Below are positions 1-10,506 of a stretch of DNA of 64,000 nt, one piece after another; the stretch's first letter is position 1, and each line of letters begins with the position of its first letter. The notes beneath the pieces were generated by a model that was not told the origin of the DNA, ran no database searches, and saw only the letters and a list, made by a program, of their open reading frames with translations. Origin of the DNA: Oikopleura dioica (lineage: Eukaryota; Chordata; Appendicularia; Copelata; Oikopleuridae); assembly GCA_907165135.1 (NCBI GenBank), contig OU015567.1, forward strand, positions 10,669,001-10,733,000, read 5' to 3'. A program made the position numbers and the translations under genes.

Positions 1-3000
1 TGAACAAGCAAAAGGTGGTGATTACTTACCAAGTCTCAAGGGATTGTTCTTGACCACTGGGCTTTGATCAGGACTATTTGACGGGATTCTTGGACGGCCA
101 GATGTTGGTGAACTTGATCTATGTTGGCAATAAAGAGCTTCAGATCCTATTGGGTCTGGACGTTTTGGAAACGAGAACTTGTGTCTTTCTGTAGGACTAT
201 TTTGGTGTTTGATCTGAATATGAATTATTCAGAATTTAATTGCAAATCGATTGGTGGTTACCTCAGATACAGCAGCGTCAAGGTCAACTTGTGACATTTG
301 CCTCCATTGAGCCATTACTGGACTGCCTTCCATCGTCTTTATTAGCTTGTATTTTTCTGGGCGTCGGGGTTTCTGATGATGGTAGCTTCGAAAAAACATT
401 AAATAATCTGTAAAGCTGAGTATATTTACCTGTGAAAAGAGTCGTCATTGACCAAAGAGTCTTTATAAAGTTTCGATCTGTTTCGTCGTTCCTGGGCTCT
501 TGCGGTCTCGGCTCTCCTCCGACTTGCTAATCTATTGAGCGCTTTGGCCAGATCACTTGACCCTGGCACTCCAGCTTTTCCGATAACTGGAGTGTTGAAC
601 CCAGAGCTCATCATAGACGAATATGCTGACTTGACTGAAGTGAATGATGTTGAAAGCGCAGGACTTAATTTGTAAAGTGACTCTATTATGAGACGAAAAG
701 CTACCTCAGAAGTCCAGAATCGATTGGAGGTTTAGGTGGAGTACAGATTGGATCGGGCAGCACTCTAGTTGGGGTCTCGTACGGACGTCCACAATGGACT
801 TCAGCAAGAGAGTTGTGGGACATGTTATGCGTTAGGTTTTTAGTCTCCGCATCCAGTGCTAACAGCGTGGAACTTAGGAGTTCCAAGCCCGAATCGCCCA
901 TTTTATTCTGATCATTACTCTCCGGCTCGAGCTTTTCTATATTCTTCTCTTTTTGTTTGGCTGATTTGCCGCCATCAGATGCTCCTTTAGGTGTCTTTCT
1001 TCCAGGAAGGGAAAATGGCGTTTGAATTTCCATTATTTCTTGTTGCAAATTTCTTTCATGGCAGTTGCACGCTTCGCTTGGGCTCCTCGATTCTTCCAAC
1101 AGTCTGACAGTCTCCAAATACTTTTGCTCTAGTTCATGGAACTCGGCGATGATCTGAGCTTGAGACCTTTGAGATTCTTCGAAGGCGTTTAGATTTTCTT
1201 CAGCTTCTTGTTCTTTCAGTTTTTTTAGTCGCTGAGCATCAACAAGTTGAGTCAAGAGCTTCGTGACTTGTTCTTGTTGTTCGAAACACTCGTTGGTTTT
1301 CTTTGTTAGTTCCTGTCTGAAGTACGCCAGTCGTTTGCTGTGGAAAAGAATAATGTTAGCACCCGTTTTCACCGCAACAGTAAATAAGAAAAATGTATGG
1401 TAGTCATCTATGATTTCAGTTTCTCATTAGCGGGATAAATCGATTTGTCAAATCAATCAATATTAGAGAAATCAAAGAGGAGTAATCCTTCTGGCTAATC
1501 ACCACTATATCTATTTTGTCTAATTGGATACCTGACACTGTCTAAATCTTTGACGGAGCCATCGACTAAATGGCAGTATTCCTCCTCTTTCGTTTCTAAT
1601 TTTCCGACAGTTTCATTGATGTCCTTTCTGAGCTCATTATTTTCGCGTTGCAGACGCTGTATTCTCTCTTCTAATTGATTGATGTGTTCTTGCACAGTAT
1701 AACCGCCTCGGAAAATCCTTCCAGAAATACTAGGGGTTGATTCACCGGAGCAAACGCCATCATCGAAGCCTTTTAGCAGCTCATCTTTTAGGTATATTGA
1801 ATGCTTGAGCTGAGAGTTCTGCTCGGTTGTATCATCAAGTGCTTCTTCGAGCTCATTTATCTTGACATAATATATTTTTCGCTTTTACGAAACGCATACC
1901 TGATCTACAAGCTGGCGATTTTTCTCGAGCAAGGTCTGGCCAATTCGTGCCGCAAGTTCCAAGTCTCTTTCTCTCTCTTCCAACAGGCTTTCCAATGCCT
2001 CAACGTCATAGAATGCTTGGGACATTGAAATGGTACGAAGCGAGGTATCCAAAAGGAACTGGAGCGTTGCTTTCGCCTTGAAAAATATAATTAAAAGAGG
2101 TTTAAATTGGGTTTCTGGAGTCCCCTGGGTAGACGTTTATCTGTAACTGAGGGTTGAGCCGCTACCCGAGGTGCTTGGATGGATGCCAAGGTTGATAAAA
2201 AAAGTCTGAACTGTCTGAAAGGGTTGAAGCCTCGGGCTGTTGGAAACTGACGTGCAATTTGCACAACACAGCTTAGGATCAATTGAGTTCAATAATATTT
2301 ATCAAGTTAATTTTGAAACAAGAAAATGCAAATTTACCTTACAAAATCGACTCAAAAAAGTCAAAAAATGCTTGCTCTATCTGTTTTTCTCTACTCTAGT
2401 GTGCTTGCTTTAAAAGATTCTACTAATCAAATTTGGTCGCTGAGAAGCAAACAAAAAAGAATAAAGACCATAAAGAAGCACGCTCAGCGCAATATTGGTG
2501 GTTGTGTCCGCAAGTTCAACGCTATTGGAAGAAACAGCTACCGGAGTGTGAATATTTTATGCAATTGCCCAAAGAAGGGATGCATATTTCATTAATTGGG
2601 AAGAAATGCTGGACGGTGGTTTGTTTTATAAATGTGTATTGAGAACGGTATATTAAGACAACATATAAATATTTGGGAAAAGAAATTGAGTTATAAATAT
2701 GACGCTCACATAATTCTGCCTCATTTTGGCCTAAAATGATTTTCCAGAGTATCAAAATGAATCTATTGTCGACTGCCCGTTTGAGCATCCGGACATAACG
2801 ACTAAAGTAATTCTACATTAGCATCACGAAACATAATATACTTTTGAAAATAAATGAAAAGAGAATCTATTTGTGTCTTTAAAATGTGTCAAATCATCAT
2901 TAACACACAAGTAATCTTTGTAAGTAAGCATTGGGCATATGTCAACTAGCGATGCGTTGAATATGACGCACACGGTCAGCACGATGCATGGAAATCGATG

Positions 3001-3347
3001 GTGGCAATTTACAGTTTTATTGATGCTATCCCCCTAGATCTACTTCTTAATTAAACCCAAGCCCCTCACTCTAAGAGAAGATTAGATTAGGTACATCCTT
3101 TATGAAATCATTTCGCATTTCCGTAAATAAAAATTGACATTGGAAGCTACACTAATCGACCAGAGCCATTGACACAACCAACTGCAATAATCAGTACCTG
3201 TTCCGGAGTAAGTGGGTCGTTATCGTGGTGCAAGTAGTTCCGTCTTGCCGGTTGAAAATGAAGAGTTGAAGTTTTTTTCTCGGAAAAAGCTCTAAGTTTG
3301 TATCTTTTCGGCTCTATATCAGTCGCTTCTTCGCCTTCCTCTGCCAT
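1..3347 (-). CDS. TRAK: Trafficking kinesin-binding protein (TRAK/milton), 3' end outside window
   Basis: Adaptor that links mitochondria, through Miro, to kinesin-1 and dynein; cytoplasmic. Exon 1 (3198-3347) starts at ATG 3347 and encodes the conserved motif KRYKLRAF and the acidic stretch ending LTPEQ. Exon 2 (right edge 2076) gives the family signature LLEERERDLELAARIGQTLL of the HAP1_N coiled coil. Coiled coils continue at about 1.5-1.7 and 1.07-1.37 kb (LEERIQRLQRENNELRKDI; KKLKEQEAEENLNAFEE). The TRAK-specific C-terminal segment PEKYKLIKTMEGSPVMAQW lies near 270-350. Nine or more exons with short introns are visible; the exon at 30-213 ends in a good donor, so further 3' exons lie left of the window. 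Homology is to the HAP1/TRAK family; the vertebrate TRAK1/TRAK2 split cannot be assigned. Confidence 0.9.
2077..3197 (-). other. Unusually long first intron of TRAK
   Basis: This 1,121-bp intron lies between exon 1 (ends CAG|gtactg on the minus strand) and exon 2 (starts after ttcaag). Splicing joins ...LTPEQ to AKATLQFLL... in frame, which matches the family. It is more than twenty times the typical intron here. I saw no convincing gene in it; the short open frames on both strands look like chance. It may hold regulatory sequence. Confidence 0.75.
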
Positions 3348-3973
3348 CACGTGGACATTCCATAAAATCTACTCACTCTTCTGTACCCTTCTTATCTCTC
3401 CAAAATGCATTGAAAAAATATTACTAGTTAGTAATTTACAGATTGGTCAACAACAAACTCCAACAACAATCTCAGCTACGCCGGGTGCGATCTATTTCCC
3501 AGGAGGGATGATTGCATCCTTCGTTTTCCTAAAATTAGCGCCATCTAGAGTAGTGCAGACTTTTTCTCGCTTTTTCCCGTCATTGATTATATTATTTATG
3601 TACTGTACTCACTCTTGCGTAAGAGAATATACGGCTGCTGATAATTTTCGATGCGATTATATAAAAATCTGAGAGTATCCTCTGAAAGTTAAATAAAATT
3701 ACAGTCTTTAGTAAGGACTCCTTATATTAAAGTTAGTTGCTGATCAGCTGAGACAAAATTTCACCGTACGTAACATGTAAGTACTCAGCATTTCTACCGT
3801 CAATTATATCCTCTGAAGAACTTACTTGGGATGAACAGTAAGCCTAACACTGGAAAATCTTTACATAAGACCTTCAGGAAGATTCCTTCCTTCTTCGGTC
3901 GGTAAATTATCTATTCATCTACTCCCAATGGCAACAGTGCCTGGTCAGACTTGTACGTGATCCCCATCTCTTA
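3348..3973. other. Upstream/intergenic DNA of TRAK, no gene seen
   Basis: AT-rich sequence between the TRAK start codon and the TTAA-flanked elements. The plus-strand open frame at 3298-3672 overlaps TRAK exon 1 and has no recognisable domain. The TRAK promoter presumably lies here, but no TATA box or other clear motif stands out. Confidence 0.5.
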
Positions 3974-4010
3974 TTAAGGATATACCCGATAAAATTGAAC
4001 TTTCATAGCG

Positions 4011-4316
4011 TCGAAATGGGGCACCGGGGACTCCCAGTACCAATTGGTACTGCCAGTACCAATTTGGTACTCCCAGTACCAATCTTGGCAAGGCAAAATT
4101 TTAGTCAGCAAAAAACGCCCGCTCCGCGGGTTCTGTGATAAGAAACTTACTGATTCGGACTGGATACACTTCTATTTACCCGCCTACTATTGTTCCGACT
4201 GAAATATTTCTTAAAAATATCACTCGAAAAGCCGAAATTGGTACTCCCAGTGCCAAAATTGGTACTGGCAGTACCAAAAAGCTTTGGTACTGCGAGTCCC
4301 CGACCCCCTCGAAATG
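4011..4316. mobile_element. Nested MITE with 8-bp target duplication (hAT-like)
   Basis: The octamer TCGAAATG occurs at 4011-4018 and 4309-4316, exactly flanking a 290-bp insert (4019-4308). The insert has imperfect inverted ends of about 25 bp sharing GGGGACTC-CAGTACCAA. Inside are repeated small palindromes built on the unit TTGGTACTGGCAGTACCAA, at 4031-4085 and 4236-4290. Removing the insert and one octamer restores the mirror match between the two arms of the surrounding element A, which confirms insertion into it. 8-bp duplications point to hAT-type transposition; P-type is an alternative. Confidence 0.75.
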
Positions 4317-4679
4317 CGACGTAGGATCATTTTTATTTCAAAAGCAATTCTACGTAAGAATGCACGTAGAACTCAGATTTGGTACTTATTTATATTTTCT
4401 CATTTGAATTTTTCTCTTTAGAGCGATTTCAAATCATACTCTCTCGATTACTCAAAATTTTTGGACTAAATCGGTCGAGATTTTTCGATAGATAAGTTCT
4501 TTAGACCTTTATCTACAATTTTGATGGTTTACTTTTCGTTAATTCCGAAGGAAACCGATTCTAGAGCCATTTCATTGAGGGCTACTCAGCGCGTAAAAGC
4601 TCTACAAAGCGGCGCGCTGGGAGCTCGCTCACTCGAGTCCTCTTTTCCGAGAGAAAGTGCGTGGTTGAGCGCACGGCTC

Positions 4680-4730
4680 TGATTGGTAGCACGCGAAAAA
4701 ACCCGCAGAGAAGAAAAACAAGGGTATAAA
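4680..4730 (+). promoter_or_regulatory. CCAAT/TATA promoter-like segment inside element A
   Basis: A reverse CCAAT box (GATTGG, 4681-4686) is followed 39 bp later by TATAAA at 4725-4730, in a locally GC-richer stretch of element A (about 4,600-4,700). No long open frame follows. It may be a captured promoter or an internal promoter of the transposon; transcription is not shown by sequence. Confidence 0.3.
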
Positions 4731-5030
4731 AGAAGAGAACACTAGAATGAAAATTCGATCGAGTTTAAGAATTTGATCCCATAAATTTTGTAGCTTAGCA
4801 TCATTACAATACAGAATACGGTTCAGTTTTAGCGATTTAGTGGAAAAATTTCGAGAAATCGAGAGAGTTCGTTTTCAAATCGCTATAGAGAGGAAAATTC
4901 TTATGAAAATTTCTAAAAAAGTACCAGAATTTAATTTAACGCACAATTTTAAGTAGGATTGCTTTTGAAATAAAAATGATCCGACTTCGTATTTAGGCGC
5001 TATGAAAGTTCAATTTTATCGGGTATATCC

Positions 5031-5570
5031 TTAACCGCATGGGACAGAAGGTGCATTCCACTGTCATTTAAGACTTTGAAGGTCAATATCTCAAAGACTA
5101 CAAATCCAATTGAGCTAAAAATTAAAATAGGATTTCCTATGCCATTTGTCGCCCTAAATTCTGAATTTCGAGAAATTATCGCTCACCAGCTGAGCTCAAC
5201 ACCGGATTAAGTACAGCGCTTTATCCCTCCCGCCGAGTGTTTACACAGGGGAACCGAACCAAATGTAGGATTTTTGTGATTTTGGAAGGGTTTTCATATG
5301 TTTTTGATCATGGAGATTTCGAATATAAGGTTTACTTTGCTTAAAAAGCATCGAAAAAATATTTTTTTGGAATCAGGCCTAGACTAATTTCTATTTTTTA
5401 TCAATAATAAAATTTTCTACGCTATTTTTGCCAACAGATTTGAAATCTACGGCCCAGAATTAGTATTGACTGAAATTTTCAAGTCGATCCGACCAGTAGT
5501 TTTCTTAAGTGCAGTCGAATGCACCTTTTGTCCCAGCGCCTCTATCCCCCGATCTGGCCCATGCGGTTAA
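5031..5570. mobile_element. TTAA-flanked element B, abutting element A
   Basis: TTAA at 5031-5034 (shared with element A) and 5567-5570 bound a 532-bp body. The ends are inverted: CCGCATGGG at 5035-5043 is mirrored at 5558-5566. A subterminal block GGGACAGAAGGTGCATTC (5041-5058) is mirrored with one mismatch near 5518-5535, displaced by about 25 bp on the right side. No coding capacity is seen. The terminal sequence differs from element A, so this is a second family with the same target preference. Confidence 0.7.
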
Positions 5571-6057
5571 AAGCCCGTGCGCAAAGTTAGAGCCTCTCCT
5601 GATCTTCAGCGAAGATTGATTTGTTCCCAACTGAGTCTGAAAAAGTAACAATCGAATTATTAAATATTCACTTATTCATGAGGCAAGATTGAAAGATGCT
5701 TCAATCACGTTCTGACTTTTTACGAGGTCAACAAGGACGTCGATCAATTGAAATTCGTTCAAATGATGAAATCGCGATTCGAAAGTAAAAGTAGTAAAAC
5801 TAATAATAAATAAAAAATATGTATCGAAGCAATTTTTAGGAATCTCTAAAGGCAGGCCAAATCTGGCGAAAAGGAATCGGAAATTCGGAATAATAAATGA
5901 AGGCACAAGCGGTGGGTGAATTTGAAAGACAGCAGACGGTATCACCCGCTGAAATGATAACAAAGGAAGATGATTGGTACAAAACTTCACAGCAAAATAA
6001 ATGAAACTTTAGCTTTCTGGGGAAAAATAATGAAGAAACATAAGCACTCAAAACACA
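5571..6057. other. Intergenic, no gene seen
   Basis: Lies 3' of the phosphatase gene on its strand. The minus-strand frames at 5676-6051 are short, have no recognisable domain and follow the phosphatase stop codon; part is probably its 3' UTR. Confidence 0.5.
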
Positions 6058-6756
6058 TTAAATACAGACATTAGGCATGCAGCCTTTGGGGCCAATTTCG
6101 AACTCGACTGTGTTTTTCTGAAATAGCTCTCTTAATTTTTCCGTCGATTGAGATCGATGATACTTACATGGAAGATAATCTCTTCATACTTGATCAGCTG
6201 CTTCCAAAATCCGATATTTGGATTCACGCACGATCTCTTGCTTCGGACAAGCTCAAACGCCCGCCTTAGCGGCATTCCCCAATACTAATTAGAAACTTAG
6301 TCAATTACCTTACTTTTGCGTGTGGGCTTAACGCTTCTACTGTAATGCTAGTTACCTTCATTAGAAATGCGAGAATTACAGATGTTGATCTTGAAACTCC
6401 CATATTGCAGTGAACCAAAACTGCACCTCCAATTTTTAGCTCTTCGTTGATGACTCTTGTTATTGTATCAAAAGCGTTCTTTATAGGTTCTGATGGACGA
6501 TCCCTGTAGTTGACTGTAAGGAGGTCGCTTTCGCTCGGAAGGCTTGGAATCAAGTCCGTGATAAACGACCCAACCTGACTCTACAGAGCTTGATGTCCCG
6601 TCTTCTTTCAGTCCAGTCAGCATTTGGCAAATTATGCGTGCAATTGACAATGCACGAAATTTTGTATTTCTCTGCATTCATCTCGTTGCACGCTGCATTT
6701 CCCGAAGAGAGATACAATCCTGGAATTATTTCGTTGTATCCATACAGATAAGCCAT
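6058..6756 (-). CDS. Dual-specificity protein phosphatase (atypical DUSP)
   Basis: Dephosphorylates phospho-Tyr/Ser/Thr. The catalytic loop is HCNMGVSRS (Cys nucleophile and Arg of the HCX5R motif), near 6385-6415. An upstream DRP (in VNYRDRP) supplies the likely general-acid Asp. The last helices read MPLRRAFELVRSKR and PNIGFWKQLIKYE, classic for small DUSPs of the DUSP14/18/21 type. I infer four exons; a 66-bp intron joins AFLMK to YWGMP, and a possible 32-bp GT-AG intron restores frame near 6550-6585. Translation starts at ATG 6756, five bases after a TTTCAG acceptor, which suggests trans-splicing. The protein ends ...CMPNVCI. Orthology within atypical DUSPs is not resolved. Confidence 0.85.
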
Positions 6757-6775
6757 TTTATCTGAAATTTCAGCG
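6757..6775 (-). promoter_or_regulatory. Candidate spliced-leader acceptor before the DUSP start codon
   Basis: On the minus strand a polypyrimidine-AG (AATTTCAG) ends five bases before the ATG, leaving a leader of only ATAAA. Cis-splicing would need an upstream noncoding exon, of which there is no sign. Trans-splicing of a short leader is common in appendicularians. The assignment is inferred from position only. Confidence 0.4.
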
Positions 6776-6905
6776 ATCAAAGACGATAATTTTATAAAAA
6801 TAGGTAAACAGCTGGGAAATTGAAGATGGAAAAGTTAGTTCGCACAAAATGAAGAAATTTCAATACATAGTTAGCATCACACAAAGACTCAAAAGGGGAT
6901 TTCGA

Positions 6906-7235
6906 CTAGTTTTTCTTGATGAAAGCAAGGAAGAATTCTCCATTTCCAGCGACAACTGGAGGCTTTTCTATTTCAACCTCTTCATTTTTCATCGTCAGTT
7001 CTTCCGATTTTTCTACATCAACAAGTGGCTCTGGTTGTTTTATATCTTTTTCAGGGCCCTTCTGCCCAGCGATTCTATCCAAGAACGCTTTATATTTTTT
7101 CGGCCTCGCGCTGGCTAGCTCAAAAATCGTATTTTCATCCGGCACTTCAAATATTTTCGTATTCGTCTCTGAATGGATAAACGCTTTTTGACCAAGACGC
7201 GATTTTTTCAACGACCACCCCTCTGGAAGCTCCAT
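6906..7235 (-). CDS. Small WW-like domain protein
   Basis: Single-exon frame of 109 codons from ATG 7235. Residues 3-34 resemble a WW domain: the start LPEGW and spacing to a C-terminal aromatic-Pro (FEVP) fit, but the second signature Trp is Phe and the central strand is AFIHSETNTK. WW domains bind proline-rich ligands; the Trp-to-Phe change would alter the ligand pocket. The rest (35-109) is charged and low in structure, with many Glu/Lys. No prolyl isomerase domain follows, so it is not a full-length Pin1. It lies 150 bp upstream of the DUSP on the same strand. Function unknown. Confidence 0.55.
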   Translation of the reverse strand: MELPEGWSLKKSRLGQKAFIHSETNTKIFEVPDENTIFELASARPKKYKAFLDRIAGQKGPEKDIKQPEPLVDVEKSEELTMKNEEVEIEKPPVVAGNGEFFLAFIKKN

Positions 7236-7664
7236 TCTATTATCAAAAGATCAACTGTCTCATCTCCCAAACAAATAATTCCGTGATATGTATCTGTCTA
7301 AAAGTGCAGTACTGTAGGTCAACGCCCGGTTTATTTCGCACTTCGAAATTTGATGACAAACATGATAAATTGATAATTCTCAATAAACAAAGCCTGCTTT
7401 GAGTAAAAAGAAAAGCGCTCAATATTTGTAAACGAGAAATATTGAGGATTCAAGAGGTAAGTTAAATAAGTGCCCTTTATTGCATATTGTGCTAGTGAGG
7501 TAATGTCGTGTTTTTACAGTGATTAGGTAATATAAAAATAGAGTTCCTTTCTTACAAAAATATCGATTTTTTCCAAAAAATCTTAAGTTTTTCTTGATGA
7601 CTTCATGCTTGATAATGTTGTAATTGACTGACGAGATTCTTAAGAAAATAGTTGTTAGCAAAAA
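7236..7664. other. Intergenic, no gene seen
   Basis: AT-rich gap between the WW-like gene and the 3' end of the NSUN7-like gene. The minus-strand frame at 7419-7661 has no recognisable domain and is probably 3' UTR of the NSUN7-like gene. Confidence 0.45.
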
Positions 7665-9515
7665 TTAAAGCCTGAAACTCTTACCAGATCCTTTTAAAGT
7701 GCTCTCTTTTTTGGCTCTTCTTGGCGGCGCAAGAAGTCCCTTCAGCGCTGCCTTTCTAGCAGCATGTTTTGGATCGAGAATATTTCTTGAAATACAGCCC
7801 AAGAAACAGCCAGACCCAGTTTCAGAAGCAGGAAGTCTCAAATATTTTCCAGCCGAGCCTTTTTCAATGACATCGATCGGCAACTTGAGTGGTACAGGCG
7901 CTAGTTTGTAATCGGACTTTCCAGGTAGTTGCGAGATTCCGTACTGGATGACTTCCTCGTTTTCTTTTGGGATAGAGCTTCGCGTCAGGTAAAGCGTGGC
8001 AGCAGAGCGAGGGAGAAGGAGAGAAGCAGCGAGAATGACCTTCAACCCTTCTTGGGGCTGAGAAACACCCTTGGCTAGAGCGTGGAGACGAGGGTCGTTG
8101 TCATCAAGTCCTTCCATAAGCATAAACCTGCGAAGAAATGGTAAATATACGCTCGGTTAATTCTCTTGTACCTGAGAGGATCAGCTGCAGCTGAAAGCGA
8201 GCATCGAGGCTCAATCAGCACGACTTTTACATGCATCAATCTCGGATCTGTCGGCTGCATCGTCGACAATGGTGGCACTATTTCAAAGACATCTTCATTT
8301 ATTCCGTATTCTGTCATCATATCCCGCACTTCTTGGTGTTTTTTCGTCGCCATACAAACTAGAAAATAATGATGAATGAAAGCGACAATAAATGCTTTTT
8401 ACCGATCAGTTTTGGCTTTCTCGCTTGAGATGTGTTTGGTTCGTCCCCACTTGAGAATAAAAATCGTGACTGATTGAGCTCCTCGTCCAGTAATTTCCCT
8501 GCTTTGACAACAACTTCAGCTAGCATCGGCAAGCTACTTGTGCAACCACCGCACAGTAAAATATCTTCGGATTCTTCACCGTTCAACAAGTTTGCCACTG
8601 CCTGTGGTCCGACCAACGTCGTAGAGTCAACAATCAGCATCTTCTTTTCTCGCACTGCCTCGCTCATTTCAACAGTAGTCAGGAACTCATGAGAAAAGAT
8701 AAAAAGGCCATCTTGAAGGCCAGTTCCAGGTTCGAATTCGATTCCAGCGCCCTCGAACTCGTCCGTGATTTCTTTAACACTGGCTTTGCGAGGGTTGACC
8801 CATCCGTAGATGGGCAGTTGCGAGCGGATTCTTTCCTTATTTCGGAGTTCTTCAGATAGAGTGTCGCCGAGTGTGAGAGCTGACTCACGAATTCTCATGC
8901 GCGCCAGAGAGGCGGCCAGTTTAATCGCATACTAAAATTTGCTCTTGATTTTGAAATTTGTTAGTAACTTACATTTCCGAGCTGTGTTTCGACTTCTTCG
9001 ACTTCCTCGATTCTCTGGCCAAGTTGAAGCTTGCTCCTTGTTCCTCTGGAGACAAACTTTCTCTGGACGAAATCCCAGAGCATGACAATAACGAGGGTAT
9101 TGAGGTCATCTCCCAACGGTGCTCCGCCCAAAAATCCCGATTCGATGAGCAACTCCTCCAAATGCGTTCGATATCTCAGACAAGAGAATGCCAAATCAAA
9201 CGCAATTCGCATTTCGCGGCTTTCAAATGAGCTTTGTGACGTCAAAGAAGTACTGTAAAAGCGATGTCAAGCTCCTGTATGCAATGTACGGAAGTTTGTT
9301 TACCTGGATTTTAAGTATTTGATGGGCTCGGATTCTGTTGTTTCTTCGCGGTGCGCCAAATTTGCGAATTTTTCTGACGCGATGACGAGAATTTCATCTG
9401 ACAATAAGGGCGTGCCCAAGAATTCCTGAAAAGTTGAAAGGTCTTGAACGGTCTATTTAAATCTCTAAAATACCTTGGACATTGCCGTAGAAACTTCAAT
9501 ACTGGTTGTGCTCAT
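7665..9515 (-). CDS. NSUN7: NSUN7-like putative RNA cytosine methyltransferase, catalytic motif altered
   Basis: Related to the NOL1/NOP2/Sun family, most like NSUN7. The N-terminal region (exon at about 8.99-9.25 kb) carries the NSUN7-type block AFSCLRYRTHLEELL and DDLNTLVIVMLWDFVQRKF. The Rossmann part reads MLIVDSTTLVGPQAVANLL (about 8.58-8.64 kb), and the segment with VVLIEPRCS lies at about 8.2 kb. Where active family members have a T-C-S motif with the catalytic cysteine, this protein has T-R-S (LYLTRSS, R codon at 7980-7982), followed by the conserved acidic ENEEV. It is therefore probably inactive or altered. Six or more exons; ATG 9515 is the first clear start, though the frame is open upstream to an AG acceptor at about 9567. 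The frame ends ...GSGKSFRL at 7665. Confidence 0.75.
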
Positions 9516-9570
9516 AATTTCATTTATCTCTGCTTGTAGTGTCTGTACTTTCGATTTAACGACTCTGAAA

Positions 9571-10506
9571 ATGTTAGAATGGAGATAATTGCATTCTGCC
9601 AAAACAATCAAATCGATTTAAGCAACGACCATTGAATGGCTATGACAGTTTGAGCAGGAACAAGAGAAATCTTTCTTTGGTGAACCGGTTTTTCGTTTTC
9701 TCACCAAGATAGAGAGAGAGAATAAAAAAACGCACAGCGGGCAATAAAAATATAAGATGGGGGTAAAACGGGATCGTAGAGATGTTTTTTGAGATTTTTA
9801 ATTTTTTCTGCGAATTGGTAAGTATTCGGAACGGTCGGTGCGGCTCGCCTCGGGTCAAAAGATGCGCTGCCTCAGGCGTGAGCTGAGCGGATGTAGTTGT
9901 TTATGTGTGTGCTGTTTGAATTAGGTATTGGATGTAATGCAAGGAAAGAGAAAGAAAATTTGAACTTTTCAGGTACCAGAGGATGGCTAGAGTAGTGGCA
10001 GCGCACAGGCCTTGAGGCAACGCTACTGCGAAGCTGGGCACACCGACCGGCCGCTTCAGATTGTGGCAGTAAAGAGTGAATAGTGAGCATGTGGCGGCGG
10101 CCGATTGAAGAAAAGTTGTGTTAATCATTTTTAACAGCCGCTCACTCTACGCAACTACGCAAAATCATATCACGAGTTCTTGAGTTATACAGACTAGGAA
10201 AGGTGCACATTTAGTAGAAAAGCGTTTTTAAAACCTGTTTTTGTCTGAACAACTAAAATGAAAACCGGCGATACTTGAGCTAGCTCGAAGGCTAGCCCGA
10301 GTTATTGATTATTTTTTATGAAAATTTAAGATTTCAGAAAACCCGTTTCAGGCTGATACAAGGACAGTGAGTCATACAAAGTAGATGTTGCCGTTGATTT
10401 TTCTCTCGAATTGGATGCCCCCACAATCGGGTTAAGTTTAGGAGGCGATTGTGGGGGCATGGGTGTATGTTTTTTGGGGAAACAAAAAATACTCGCACAA
10501 ATATAC
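9571..10506. other. Gap between CNOT3 stop codon and NSUN7-like gene
   Basis: This 0.94-kb stretch downstream of CNOT3 is probably its 3' UTR plus intergenic DNA. Open frames on both strands are short and unrelated to known domains. It contains a perfect 15-bp hairpin. Confidence 0.5.
10415..10460. repeat. Perfect 15-bp GC-rich hairpin, 16-nt loop
   Basis: ATGCCCCCACAATCG at 10415-10429 is followed by its exact reverse complement at 10446-10460. It sits about 50 bp after the CNOT3 stop codon on the transcribed strand. It is too GC-rich and the wrong sequence for a histone 3' stem-loop. It could be a 3' UTR structure, a small-RNA precursor or a remnant of transposon ends. Confidence 0.6.

Larger units (their letters stand above)
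3974..5034. mobile_element. TTAA-flanked inverted-repeat element A (nonautonomous, piggyBac-like target)
   Basis: Flanked by TTAA at 3974-3977 and 5031-5034. The element body (3978-5030) begins GGATATACCCGATAAAATTG and ends with its exact reverse complement; the match runs at least 33 bp (through ...CTTTCATAGCG). The arms continue further inward: the segment around 4323-4353 (GGATCATTTTTATTTC) is mirrored at about 4953-4983. No transposase frame is present. The left arm is interrupted by another element with an 8-bp duplication. TTAA duplication is typical of the piggyBac superfamily; the family assignment is inference because the terminal bases are not the usual CCY. Confidence 0.8.

Noticed and set aside
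2091-2282. Minus-strand 63-codon frame upstream of TRAK exon 2 as an extra TRAK exon
   Set aside because: The exon 1 to exon 2 join is in frame and matches the family without it; the frame has no homology to TRAK.
9640-10128. Several minus-strand frames between CNOT3 and the NSUN7-like gene
   Set aside because: Short, overlapping, low complexity, no domain, no consistent splice sites; treated as UTR or intergenic DNA.
10415-10460. Hairpin as a histone-type 3' processing signal or transcription terminator
   Set aside because: Sequence and length do not fit the histone stem-loop, the gene is not a histone, and hairpin terminators of this type are not expected in an animal nuclear genome.
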